Shown here: positions 1 through 11,812 of the stretch, piece after piece
How the letters are laid out: every line of letters begins with the position of its first letter
Position numbering within the stretch: position 1 is the stretch's first letter
Source of the DNA: Rhabdornis inornatus
Lineage: Eukaryota > Chordata > Aves > Passeriformes > Rhabdornithidae
Assembly: GCA_013397075.1 (NCBI GenBank)
Contig: VWZS01007473.1
Location: 2,989,740-3,053,739 of the forward strand
Length of the DNA stretch: 64,000 nucleotides
Direction of reading: 5' to 3'
The notes under the pieces: generated by a model
What the model saw: the letters and a program-made list of their open reading frames with translations, nothing else
What the model was told of the DNA's origin: nothing
The model's database searches: none
Position numbers and translations under genes: made by a program

Positions 1-1683
1 GGATGCCTATCCCCAAGAGATGGAACAGAGAGGATTTTTCTCCTCCACCACACCTTGTATAATTCATCTAGGAGCCTAGTTCCTTTGAGGTCTCCACCAG
101 ATTTCCTAAAATTGGCCAAGAAACGGAAACATAACTGAAAGAGGAGCAGGAGGATCATGCAGAAGTACATGGATGGCCATGCAGCAGGTGATGCATGGAG
201 AAAGAGCAGACTGAGATACACTTCAGGAGAGCTATCACCCAGTTTCCTAAACCACTGTACAAATATTAAACCTAATTATTCCTAGGCAAGTAGACATGCT
301 AAAGCCACTCTGAAATCATTCTTCACTGAAGCATTTTTTTCACAAGGAAGACTAATTCTGGGCTTATTAACAAGTTTCAATAAATAGAATCACACTGATC
401 AACAGACACTGCTAATTGCCTTCTGTAAGATAGCTGGGGAAGTCGAAAACAGGAGCTGAATCTCCAGGCACACAGCCCCCTTCTTAGCGCTTCCCCCTCT
501 GTCTCCCTGAAAAACAACAGAAAAACTCATATCCCCCTTCTGGCAGGGATCAGTTATGTACTGCTTTTACCAGAGTTTCAGTATATTATTCTCCAATTTA
601 GGCCAAATTGATAAGTGAAGCTGAAGATGGTTAAGATGCATGTCAGAAGGAAATTGGTCAGAAAATGGCTGTCAGGTGGGCGTGAGTAGCGCGGCACAGT
701 GTAACTCACAACGCTTTGGTACTCAGTGGGAAAGCAAAATTGGTTTAAGTGAGAATAACTTACACAGATTTGGGGTGGGGGTGGATGTAGAAGTACAAAC
801 TCTGAAAATGGCCTTTTTCTGAGAGGAGAAAAAAAGGAGAGGCCAGGAAGGGATCTGTTTGTGGTGAGAAGTGGGTACCAGCCACCAGGAACAAAGGGCC
901 CTGTTTGCAGGATGTGCCCTGAGGAAAATGCAGATTTCTTCCAGTCTCCTAGAGCTTCCTCTTTCTCCTTGTGTCCTGGGAGCCACCCACCCTGCCAGCC
1001 CTGCATCCAAGCAGAGTGTAGAAGGATTTTTGGGATTTGTTGATTAAAACAAAGCCACCAGCAAAGCTGGAGGTGACTGGCAGCCCCAAGCCCATGCAAT
1101 TTTGGTTTGTAGTTTCCTAAGAAAGGAAGGGTTTTGTTAAGTGCTGATTGCTTTGGGGTAGAGAAAAAAGAATTGCTGTAGTGACAGAAAAATGCAGATC
1201 TTAGATTTTGCGTAGATGACTTATTAGGTCAGAGCTGGAACATGCTTTGATTTGTATTCCTGATGATTGTACACGGGCACTAATTGGCTAAAGAAGCAAG
1301 GGATCTTTGTAGTTTAATGAGGAAAATACAGTGTAATGTGATGATTATTTTCTAATCAAAAAGCAGAGGAACAGAATGGGAAAGAAAACCTGTGTGTGAA
1401 TACAGACTGTAATTTTAATTAATATTTGCTTGTGCTAATCAGTTTTTCTATTCTGCTACCAGCTGTTAGCCCTAAATATGGCCAAATGTTATATAAATAT
1501 TATAGAAATTAATATTTAATATTATTTTATGCTTAATATTATAGAAATATTCCCTTTAATATGCTAAGCATTTTGCCTGTGCATACTTTTTACTCACATG
1601 CATGAGCTCATTTAAGCCAACAGGACTGGCAATACTAGGTGGATAAATGAGAATAACACCCATCCAGAGGATTTTTCTTAGTG

Positions 1684-1850
1684 AATCTCAAAGCGCTTCA
1701 CAGGTGAGACCAGTATCATTGCTTCATTTTATAGGTGGAGAAACAGAGGTGGAAAGAGGTTGATGGACTGGCTTGTGCATCTGGCAGCGTGTTGGCCAAG
1801 CCAGAGGTCAAACCCAGAGGGTCTCCCATCCCCTCCTTCCTCCACATCCT
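1684..1850 (+). repeat. MIR/CORE-SINE-like relic 1
   Basis: The order of short blocks follows the MIR core as I remember it: AATCTCAAAGCGCTTCACA, then a short gap, CATTTTATAGGTGGAGAAAC, AGAGGTGGAAAGAGGTTGA and CCAGAGGTCAAACCCAGAG. This matches the pattern in which a 'crossing of a cell' phrase (fourth-octet GGGGAAACTGAGGC and a later GGTCAAACCCAGG) recurs in MIR. The copy is highly diverged, as expected for an amniote-age SINE. Boundaries are by eye. Confidence 0.6.
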
Positions 1851-3339
1851 AATCACTTTCAGCAAGTTCAAGGTGCATGCTTACATCTGCCCACTCAGTG
1901 CCTCTGGAAGAGGGGTTTTGTAGCTCTCCACAAGTGGCCCTTTTGCCCCACAGAAAAGCAGAGCTAACTGCAAAGCTGAGCCTATGGAGGAGGGAGTAGG
2001 ATGCCTGTCACACCACTCTATTTTAAATAAAGAAGCAGTAAAAAGCCAGTGATCTCTGTAGCATTTGGAAGAACAGGTTGGTGCTTCTCTGAGTTGGAAG
2101 GAGTGTTTGTCTTGGCCACTTATGTTCCCAGGAAATACTCTTTGCTACCTTTGAATCTTGGTGGAAATGAATCTGAATCACTGAGCTTCCACACTGCATA
2201 GCGCTGTGACACTGTGCTGGCCTGAAAGACTCCTAGCTGGTTACCTGCTGGATTTTGAGTAACAAAAAAATCCCAGTACTTCTTTGAAACATAGTCTAGG
2301 TAAATATTATTTGAAATGAACAAGAAATAGGGTTGGTTATCTTTAAAACATAAAGGATTATTCATTTCAGTTTGACAGCCAAAATTTTGGAGCAGTCAGT
2401 GTACATAACTGGACTTCTAGTGCAGTAAATAATTGTGGATTGTATTCAATTTGAACTTGGTTATTTGTTTCTTAAAAAAAAATAAATGCTAATGTTAAGC
2501 TTCTGTGGCTCTGCTCTCACAATTTCAGTGTTGACTATGTTCAAAAGTCACTGCAGGGTTCCCACTCCTGTTCTTCTTGCAAGCCTTATGATACCTCCTG
2601 AATTTTCCTTTAAAGCCCCTGGAGGCACATGAATTTGAGAAACCTCAATTCTAGGGCTTGGGTTTTTCTTTAATAAAAATCTCATCCTCTGTAGCATAGA
2701 AGTTCACGGTGGACCCAAAAATCTTAAAAATCCAAATATAACTAGAAATAATTCTATGTTTATCATGCTATAATATGAGATTTGAGAAATGCAATTCTTA
2801 TATGCTTTAGAGCAGCAATTTCACATGAATCATCTCTTTAAACACATGAAAATCTGCAAAACATCTCACAATCAAGATTTTTTTCTGCCTTGTGTACATA
2901 CCATAGCCAGTGACCATGGCAGTATGGTCGTTATGTGTCATCCTGCCCTGAAAGTATTTTGCCTAGCACTGGCATGGGGAGAAGGGCTCTGGTAATCCTG
3001 CTCAAGGCAAGGGATCTCTCTTTCTGACTCTGTCCTCTTGGTGTAGAAGTTGCAAAATTGAATTTTTGACCCTAAAAATGAGCAGTCCAGAGTCTGCACC
3101 CCCTCCAGGGTTGCTGGAGACTCCAGAGTCCAGAGCTGCTGCATAAACACTCACCATTTGCAGGCAGATGTTTTTTGAAATTGCTCTTTCAGAATACGAC
3201 TTCTTCCACGTAGCCCTTAAATTGCTAAAGTGGGAGTCATGTCTGCCAAAGAAATCCTGTTTTAAAAATGAAAGGAGGGGAAGGGGAGAAACTTCCATCC
3301 CCTTTGCTGGCATTTCAAAGAGGGCATTCCCTCTGAGAA

Positions 3340-3640
3340 ACAGAGCCAGGGCCGGGGCTGCTTCCACTGACAGAACGGGGCCAAGTGCCCCCTGCGTTCT
3401 TTGCAACAACGTGGCATTTTCCTGTAAAACTGCAGAAGTGTTAATTATCCGGATTGGGCAATAGCAGGAGCTGTTTATTGAGGCTTGCTGCTTTCCCGCC
3501 GGAGCAAGCTCTGGATCCCCAGTGGAACCATTCATCAGCGCTTTGACAATGCCAGTCCACTGCAGGGCTTTCAGAGCACAACAAAGATTTCCTCACAGCT
3601 CCGAGCCACCGGAGCTGGCTGCTGTTATAGTACGGATTTG
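3340..3640. promoter_or_regulatory. Candidate intronic regulatory block A
   Basis: This is an inference only. The block has more CpGs than its surroundings. It contains TTAATTATCCGGATTGGGCA (a homeodomain-type TTAATTA, an ATCCGGAT palindrome and an inverted CCAAT box, 3441-3460) and an ACAAAG SOX/TCF-type site at 3581. No conservation data are available to me. Confidence 0.25.
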
Positions 3641-3718
3641 ACAAAGGCAAAAGGAAAGAGAGTCACTTGCTAACACTTATTTCTCTTTCTGTACTGTATT
3701 TCTTTCTCTCTCCTTCTC

Positions 3719-3870
3719 ATAGCACTTCACACAAGATAGAGAAGTGGTGTTGTTTGCTTTTTACAGAGGGGAAACTGAGGCCCAGAAGGGGAAAGCAACT
3801 TGTACAAGTTTTTTCAGCCAGTGATGGTCAGAACAAGGAGCAGGAGCACTAGCCAAGTCCTAATTCCTTG
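3719..3870 (+). repeat. MIR/CORE-SINE-like relic 2
   Basis: The segment contains TTTTTACAGAGGGGAAACTG, AGGCCCAGAAGGGGAAAGCA and CTTGTACAAG in the order of the MIR core (ATTTTACAGATGGGGAAACT, GAGGCACAGAGAGG, ACTTGCCCAAGG). An upstream AGCACTTCACACAAG matches the AAGCGCTTTACAAA block. It lies about 2 kb from relic 1 in the same orientation. Ends are approximate. Confidence 0.6.
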
Positions 3871-6800
3871 GCAGAGCCATGCATTCATCCAGCTGTACTG
3901 AAAGCCACTGTATTTCCATGCACTTGCACTGTGAGGTACAGGCAGTCGGGGAAATGCAGGGGTTAACACAAATTTTGACATCTCTGTGTAAAGGGGTCTG
4001 TCAAGCCTCTACTTTCCTCCTCCTTCACTGTGTCATTTACTTTGGGGGCAGGCTGCACATGCCAGTACAGTGTACTTTGGGCACTATGCATATTCATACC
4101 AACCAGGCTCCAGTTTCACTTTGCACAGGCTTTTCTCCAAGCAATTTTTGCTGCTATTGTTGCAAAACATTTTAATTAATCAGGAATTTTAATTAATTGT
4201 ACCCTGCTGAAAATGCCAAGACGAAAACAGAAATACAAGGAGACAGTTGCTCAGGTCAGAGCAGCCCATCTTTGGTTAGCCATGTTTTCTCTAAGATCAT
4301 GCAGTGTGATTACAGACACAGGCTCAGGGAAAACACTGGATTCTGAACAGCATTTTAAAGTCTTTGAGAAATAGGGTGGTGTTTTTATCAAGTCAGGAAG
4401 CCTGTATTGAAGCACTGAGCTGGCATACTGCTAACTGGAAAGCTGCATCCCAAAAGGATTACAACGGCCTTTTTTCTAGTCCTCCAACTGCTTCAAACAA
4501 TCACTTTCACCAAAGCACTTAAAATGTTCTGTATTTTTATAAAGCTGAAAATCAGGTCGTTTCTAGACCAATTTCACATGCAGTGAATGAATTAGCACAG
4601 CTACTTATTTCTACCTTTTGCTGAGCCCCTTCCTGGGGACACGTACACCTTGCACTGTTATTGCTGACAGAGATTCCCTTCTTGTTCAACATGTCTAGAA
4701 AAGAAAATAATCACATTCTGGTCTTGTTTCTTGTCATTTTGCTACAATGCCCAGTGAATTGTGGCACATTTTGTACTGAGGTAATTGGCATTCATCTGTC
4801 CAGTGATACACAGGCCTGGACCAGCACTCAGTACACAAACTGATTCACCTTTCTGAGCCTAAATGTCATTTTCTACCCTCTTAAAATGGTTTCCTCCCTT
4901 GGTGCACAGTCTAGACAACCCCTAGCACACCATGAATAATAGATCCCAAGAATCTGTAAAAGCTTTATTTATTTGAACAACTAAATATTTAGAATTTGTT
5001 CATATCACTGGCATATTTACCTTCCTTCTCCTGCAGTAAAAGGTCTCCAAAGGATTTCCACCTTGTAAACCTGCAGTTAGCAGTATTTACAGCCTGTTGT
5101 GTGTTTAAGGCCCACAAGTGAAGCAAACAGGATTTCACCCTTGGTGACTGCAGCCTTACCAGCCTTACCCCTTTCAGGAGAGCCAGTGGGATGGATTCTT
5201 CATTGTAGAAGCTCCTCTTCAGAAAACTAATGACAAAGCCACGAGGTGAAAAACCCTGAAAATGTGTCTTTGCCCACAAAACCATTTAATTCCCCTGTTT
5301 TCTTCTAAATGCTGCAACAGGTCTCATGTGAACTAGTGCAGAGCATGGAGATCTGGGTTCTGCTAATGTCTTTTCCACAGACACTCTGCTGCTTTCACCA
5401 TTTCCCTTTAGCACATGCTGTGTCCTGCTGGAGAGCAAGTCCATCTGCTCAGAGAGACCCTGCACAGGGAGCTGTGCCTTCTGGAACATGGCAGTCTTTC
5501 CAGGCTGGTCTCAGGCCTAGGGATAAGTGACAACTTAACAATAAGCAGATGTGAGATCCCAGTGACTCACTGTAGAGCAGAAGGGGCAGGTGAGAGGGGA
5601 GGAACCCCATCTCAGGGTTTTCTTCCTTTACAACAATTTTGTTTTTTCCTGAGCTCTGTGCTTGCTCATGGGCACAGCTGGCCAGGTCAGCTGCATCCCT
5701 GGCTATGTCTGAGAGCTTTGAGATTAATTTTAACAGGAGCGGGACCACAGCCATTTTCTTGCACTTAGATTATTCCTTCTCTGCTGTTACTGATGTAAAT
5801 CCACAGAGCTCCACGGATCTCAAGAGTGCTGCTTTGGAAGGTGAAAGTAAGGATGGCTGCATGCTATAGCCTGGGGCTGATGGCTTACTCAAATTGATGA
5901 GCTCCTCGTGAAGATAGCTCTAAGTGACTCTGCTCTCAATCTGTTTAGACCTACTTCATGGACTGAGGTGGAAATTGAGCCTGAGTAAAGTTACTTCTCA
6001 TCCCCCAGGTTATGCCTGGAAAGGTACACTTTGCCTGTGCACATTTCATTGTCATAAGTGGTACCTTAGTGTCAAAACCCCCCTGGCTCGGAAGTGCTCA
6101 GTTAATAATTTCTATCATCTGAAGGCAAGGCTGGGCACCTCAGGGTTTTACTGTGCTGGCAGATTATTGTCCCATTTCTGCAGACCACAGTTACTGCCTG
6201 ACATGCTTAGCTGAGCCCATTCTTCCCAACACGGCCCAGGTGAGAGGTTCTACACCACGGGGGAAGAGGCAGCTCACTGGTTCGTCCGTATGCTACACGG
6301 GCACAGGCAGCAGCTGAGGCTGAGCTCACTCAGCCTTCTCCTCCACTGTGAGCCACGGATCCAGGCAGAGAGGGAGCCGATTGTGTGTCAGCAATAGGAT
6401 CCCTGGGAAAAGGTGTCTAACTGCAGGATTAGTCACAACAGAAATTGCTGTGCTAAGCATTGCATGTCTCTTGGCTCTGCAGATCTTTAACTTGGTGGTG
6501 GAGATGTAGGGGTGAGGCTGGAGCTGATATTGTGATGGGGAGAGGTGAGCAGGCAATTTGCCCAGGACAATGGGTGCAGGGAACAACCCCTACCAGGTTC
6601 CTGCTCCCCTTTCCAAGCAGGTACTTTAAATTACAGTCGTGTTTAACATGCTGTTAGACAACAGAACACTTACCTTCCATAGGGAGCACCAAGGGGAAAT
6701 GCAAAGGATTTTCTTTGAAAAAGAATGTCGTTGACACTAGGAGCTCAGTCCTGAAGAGCTGAGGAGAGAAAGGAGACAACATGTTCTTGTTACAGGATTT

Positions 6801-8537
6801 GTTAGAGGTGCAGAGGAGGGAGACAAGAGGCTGGTTTGGGGTAGTGCAGACTGCAGAGGTTCATGCACTGGCTGTGGGAGATAAGAAGAAGCATAAGCAG
6901 AAAGCAATTTCCCTATGATCACCTCTCCTCCCTGGCAGCCAAGCAAGCTGGGTTAGAGAGCAGACTGAAAGGCTGGTGCTCGAGGTACCCCCCAGTCATA
7001 TACTTCTGAGGTGCCTGAGGCACAGAGCTCTTTTTTCTGAGGGACATGTTTTACATGTCCTGGGAATCCATGCTATGTGAGCACAGTTCTTGTGCTACAC
7101 AAGGAAAAGATGATAACTTGATTTTCCTATGGTCACTTTTCCTCTTCCCCTATGGAATCTCCACTCATTGTCTCTTATTTTATTTTCTCAGTTTTCATGG
7201 TTTTTTGTAAACAGTTGTTTTTGTTATTTTTCCCTGTACTTGATTTTTTTCCTCCTCTAAAACAATTTTTCTAGACATTTTGGAGTTTCTAATATGTTTC
7301 CTTCTGAACGGATTTTTTTTCGTTTTCTTGCCCCCTTCCTGTTTTCTTTAGCCCCAGGTTTTTGCAGCCCTTACACTTTGTTATCCTCTCCCAGCCTTCC
7401 CAGGAGGGGGCTGGAGCATACATCCCACTTGCTTTCCAAATGTTGACAGGAGTGTTTTGGAGGATGAGTGACTGACAGACAAACACCAGCCCCAAATATT
7501 CTGAATGCTCTGTTACTAATAGCTTTATTCTTGTCAACACCGTAAGCAAAATAACCCTTGAAAGGGATAGGCCATATTTTTAGCCAACCTTAAACTCAGC
7601 TTCTGAAAAATAACTTTATGCTCAGATGTCTGTCTCACTCCTTGGCTCTATGTTCCCCAATCAGATATTTAGAGGATGGCTTTTCACGCTGGGGATGCAT
7701 AATTAGACTCTTGGAAGCTTGTTTTCTTCAGGCACCTGGCAGTGCCACAGAAGTGGGGCTCTGAGGCTGACCTACAGCTTGTAGCTGAATAGGAATTAGA
7801 AGGCAGGAGATGCTCATCTGGGACTTTCCTGCATATTTGGTCCCATGGCTTGGACCTGCACAAAGGGACCAGACAGGGTGAAGTTTGAACCCAACCAAAA
7901 CTAATTGCTAACAAAGTGTCAGGTTTTCTCCACCACCTGCAGTCACCACCAAATTCAAATCTTGACTATTTCAGTATATCTTGAAGGAGTTAACATTTAA
8001 AACAGCTTAGGGAAGATAAATAAGGATGTTTCTGTGCTGGCCTTGGATATGCATGACCTTGCCTTCCTCCTCTCCTATTGGTTTTAGGACAAGCCAGATT
8101 AAGGAGTGATCTCTTTCAAACAGTCTTCAGTTTGTTAAGCTTATAAACAACAGCAAGGGTGGAAACCATTGCAAGATGGATAAAGCTTAGAAATGCTGGC
8201 TGGGATTTCCTTGTGACCTGTTGTAAGGAATGTGTGCTAGTTAACAGGGCTAATTCATTTTGCGGGAGCTCCTTTCCTGATGCTCCGTGCATTTCCTTTT
8301 CCAGGCAGGTGCCTGAGGTCCCCTGTTGCTTGCCAAGGCCACCACAGCCTTCAAAAAATGGGCCTCTGTGGGACATTTTTGGGAGCAAGCAGGGGAACCT
8401 ACCCCTGGGAGAAGGGACAGGGGCTTGGTCTCTGTAGTCTGAGCCTGGCTGTGAAAGCTCAGCATTGTTCCCCCAGCCAGGGACCCCACACTACCTGCCC
8501 TTGGATCAGCTGAGCTCCAAGCAGAGCTTTGACACCC

Positions 8538-8566
8538 AGCCAAGCTGAGAGCATTTCAGCTTGGCT
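8538..8566. repeat. Inverted repeat, 11-base arms, 7-base loop
   Basis: AGCCAAGCTGA (8538-8548) and its exact reverse complement TCAGCTTGGCT (8556-8566) are separated by GAGCATT. In the sense transcript this could form a short hairpin. Confidence 0.95.
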
Positions 8567-11500
8567 CTAGTCTGTCTTTGCACAGCACTTGGTGTCAACA
8601 CATCCTTCGCTGGAGCGGGGCAGGACCAGAGGCAGTGCGCTCAGCAGGGGTTTTGTTCTCGCTGCTCTTTTAGGCTGGAAAGAAGCCAGGGATCATCCAG
8701 GTAGGAGAGGCTGGTTTGTTGCTGATCAGTTCAGGATTTTTCTCCCGTGCTCTCTCACAAGAGATACAAACCAAAGAGACTTTTGCAGTGGCAGCATTAG
8801 AGGCTGCTGTGTTTGGAGTGCTCTCATTCATTTGTAAGGGGACTTGTTTATGGCAAAACAGCTCAGAAGCAATCATTAGGATAGAAATGGAAAGGTACAC
8901 CTTTTTCTTTTATGGATTATCTGCAAAACTCTTAGTACAGGGGGGAGAAAGCAAGGCCACTAATTTAGAAAAACAAAGATTACAGAAGTGAGTGTTGCCC
9001 TACCTGAACTTGGTAGTGAGGAATGCCATCAAAAATTATCAAGAAGCCTATAAATAGCACCTTGTAAGACATAGTGTTGAGCATAGCATGAGGGTACAAT
9101 GGGTGTGTAAGTGCCCACACTGTTTTTATGTGCTTTCAAACAGTGCTATTCAGTATTCCCATTCATATTTGGTGTGGTAGTATAAAAAGAGCACAACTCA
9201 GAAGAAGATAGAGCTCAGAAATACTGAGGAAGAGCTGCAAGGGGTTCTGTGGACAGCAGAAGAAACAGTGCTGATGGAACAGCCCAGGAAAATCAATGAG
9301 GTAAAACTCAGTAAAAAATATAAAGGTGCTGTATTTAAGAGGGAGAAGCTACATTGTCCCAGACTGCAACTGTGCTTCACCCAAGTTAAGCCAAGGTCTT
9401 ATGTGGGTACAGTCTGTACCAAGCAGGTGCCATGTGAAAATAGACTCAACACTTTGGAGCCAAGAGCTCAAATCTAGATGAATATAGCAAAGGAAACCCA
9501 CTGACTATGGGAACTGTACCATTCCCTCTCTGTGAAATGCCCTTTATCCACAGTTCTGCACAGATGTGGAGCACAGCAGACACTGTTTCCCAAGCATACT
9601 CTGCTTTAAGATGCCACAGCTACACATCCGCTCAGGAGGAGGATGGCAAACCATGTCCACTGCTTATAGACAGACTGCTGGGAAGGCTTTTCTCTTCAAA
9701 CTAAGAGGCATCTTTTCTGCTAGCAGGGATTTTGCTGTTCTTTTGGCAGTTCCAGCTGGATATGGAAAATCCAGCCCAGCTGCAGACTTTAAGACATTGT
9801 TTTAGGACAAGACCTGTCAGGAGGAATGAGGCATTTTGATGGCAAGTCGCTTATGCGGTGACTGTCACATGTGCGCAGGAGAGGCTATGTTTGCCTTTGT
9901 GCCTGCTGTCCTTTCTGTATCCGAAAAAAGCAGGAGCCAGTGCAGTGTTTTCCTTTGGCCATTCAGAATTGAGTGTACCAATAATAGCACAGTCACATAG
10001 TCAGAGTTTAGGGGAAGGGACTGTGTCCTCTTCGCAAGGCACATGGCCCTAGCATGCTGGGGATGGTGCTGCTACTCACATAATGAACAGAATGTGATTG
10101 TCCTTAGCACTTTTCCACAGTTCCCTTTGCTCTTGGCATAAAGCTTTGGTGCCCCTGGTACCTCTGTGTGGTATGGGAATGTAAATGTAAAATGCAGATC
10201 AGAATTCATATGCAAAACTTCTTCTAGTTTAAGAGTAAAGGTCAGAACAAATTTCTTCAACCTTCAAGAGAATGATGGGGTGAGGGACAGCCAGGTTCTC
10301 TCTTGTTTATTTCTAGTTCAGCCCTAGCCCATGATAGTCACTAGTTGGAATTAAGACTCCTTTCTTCCCACAAATCAAGGAGAGGTTGAAGAAAAGCGCT
10401 TGGAGGACAAGTGAGATGCTTTTGGGTTTCACAGGTTAGATAGTTCATGATGTGATGTAATTGATTGCATTGCAGGGAGTGCCTTGGGAAGCCCCATCAC
10501 TTTTAAATTTTTCAGTGAACATGGCCACAAAAATACACATTTTCTTGTCTCACGGGACCCCTGTCCTGTTTGTAGCACATGACCAAGACAGGACATGTTT
10601 GCTCTGACCAATAAAGAAAAGGAAGTTATATTGGAGGATGGAAGGGCAAACTTCTGTGCTAAAACTTTGCTGACATCCATGCTGCAGACCTCCAGCCAAA
10701 TTTTTGGGTAAAGAACTGCCAGGTTGAGCAAATCTCTGGAACCAAGCTTGTATGCAGATGTGAATGAACATGAGACCTCAGAAGTCAAACGATGAAAGTT
10801 CGCTCAGTCAGAGACTTTTGCCACAGTTTCTTCAGTGGATTTTCACTCACCACGGGTTATTTTAATTTCTCTGAGCACTCTCAGGTTTTGTCCCTATTTT
10901 CTGTATATCTCACATCTGTTCCCTCAGTGTGTTTTTTTTCTTGAGCATTTTTTAAAGCCTGCTGCAAATCCAACAGCCCTCAAGTTCATGTTGAACTTCT
11001 GAACCTACCCTGTTAAAGTGGGTGCTTAATCAGGCAGGACAAGTCAAGCCAGCTCTAATTCTGATGATAGCAATTGTGCTTTTGGAAAATAATTGACAAA
11101 CATTCTGAATTTAGACAAAGCTTGTCTAAGGGAGAGAGAACGTTTGTATTCTGCAACCCTGGTCTGCAGAGAGCCTGTGTTCAAGTAGGACATTTTAATA
11201 ACATCCTTCATAGACAAGTGTTTTGCTTGGAACCCTTTTTTCCTCCCTCCACTCAGACAATTGTCAGAGAAGGGACTCACAGGGAACAAAATGGAATTAC
11301 ATCTATTCAGAAAATTAGAACAGCCTGCATTTCTTTCTTTCTGTGCTGAATTCATTACTAGCGGGGCTATAATCTGCATTTTTTTGCCTGAAGCACACTC
11401 CCACTCTTACCTCTTCACAGCAATGCTGCTATTCTCACAGATAAACAGGTCCTCCCTGAATGGATTATAGCTTTCAGCCAAAGGCAGGCTGATGACAAGG

Positions 11501-11734
11501 GAAAAACAAACAAATGCATTCCCAGGGCCTGATCCAACTTTTCGGTAAGAAACTAGAGACACTCACAGATTTCAGTAGAGTTTCTGTCCAGCACTTAACA
11601 GTCTCTTTGCTGATGACTAATTGCACAGGGCCCAGGAAATTTGCGTAGTAAGGACTCAGCGTTAAGTACATTGTGTCTCTCCATCGTCTGGCAGGTAGCT
11701 CAGGGGGATGCAGACCCTGGTCCCCCCAGAGCTG

Positions 11735-11812
11735 CGCTGCCAACAGGATTCGATTGAACTCGGACACGTTGGCTCTCCATGTGACGCGATTCCTTCTGCT
11801 GCCGCAGGTTCG
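11735..11812. promoter_or_regulatory. Intronic CpG cluster
   Basis: Eight CpGs occur in 78 bases, including GTGACGCGAT and GGACACGTT, within otherwise CpG-poor intron. A function is not shown. It is too small for a CpG island. Confidence 0.25.

Noticed and set aside
3002..3535. 177-codon open frame on the - strand
   Set aside because: Its sequence resembles no known protein and it overlaps a frame on the other strand. Treated as chance.
6317..6336. AGGCTGAG/CTCAGCCT inverted repeat
   Set aside because: Eight-base arms with a 4-base loop are expected several times by chance.
7042..7060. GGACATGT TTT ACATGTCC as a p53-family response element
   Set aside because: The two decamers overlap by one base and the second has two mismatches, so the spacing is not that of a p53 site.
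9181..9189. TATAAAAAG as a promoter TATA box
   Set aside because: It has no initiator, CpG context or downstream gene. Such AT words are common in introns.
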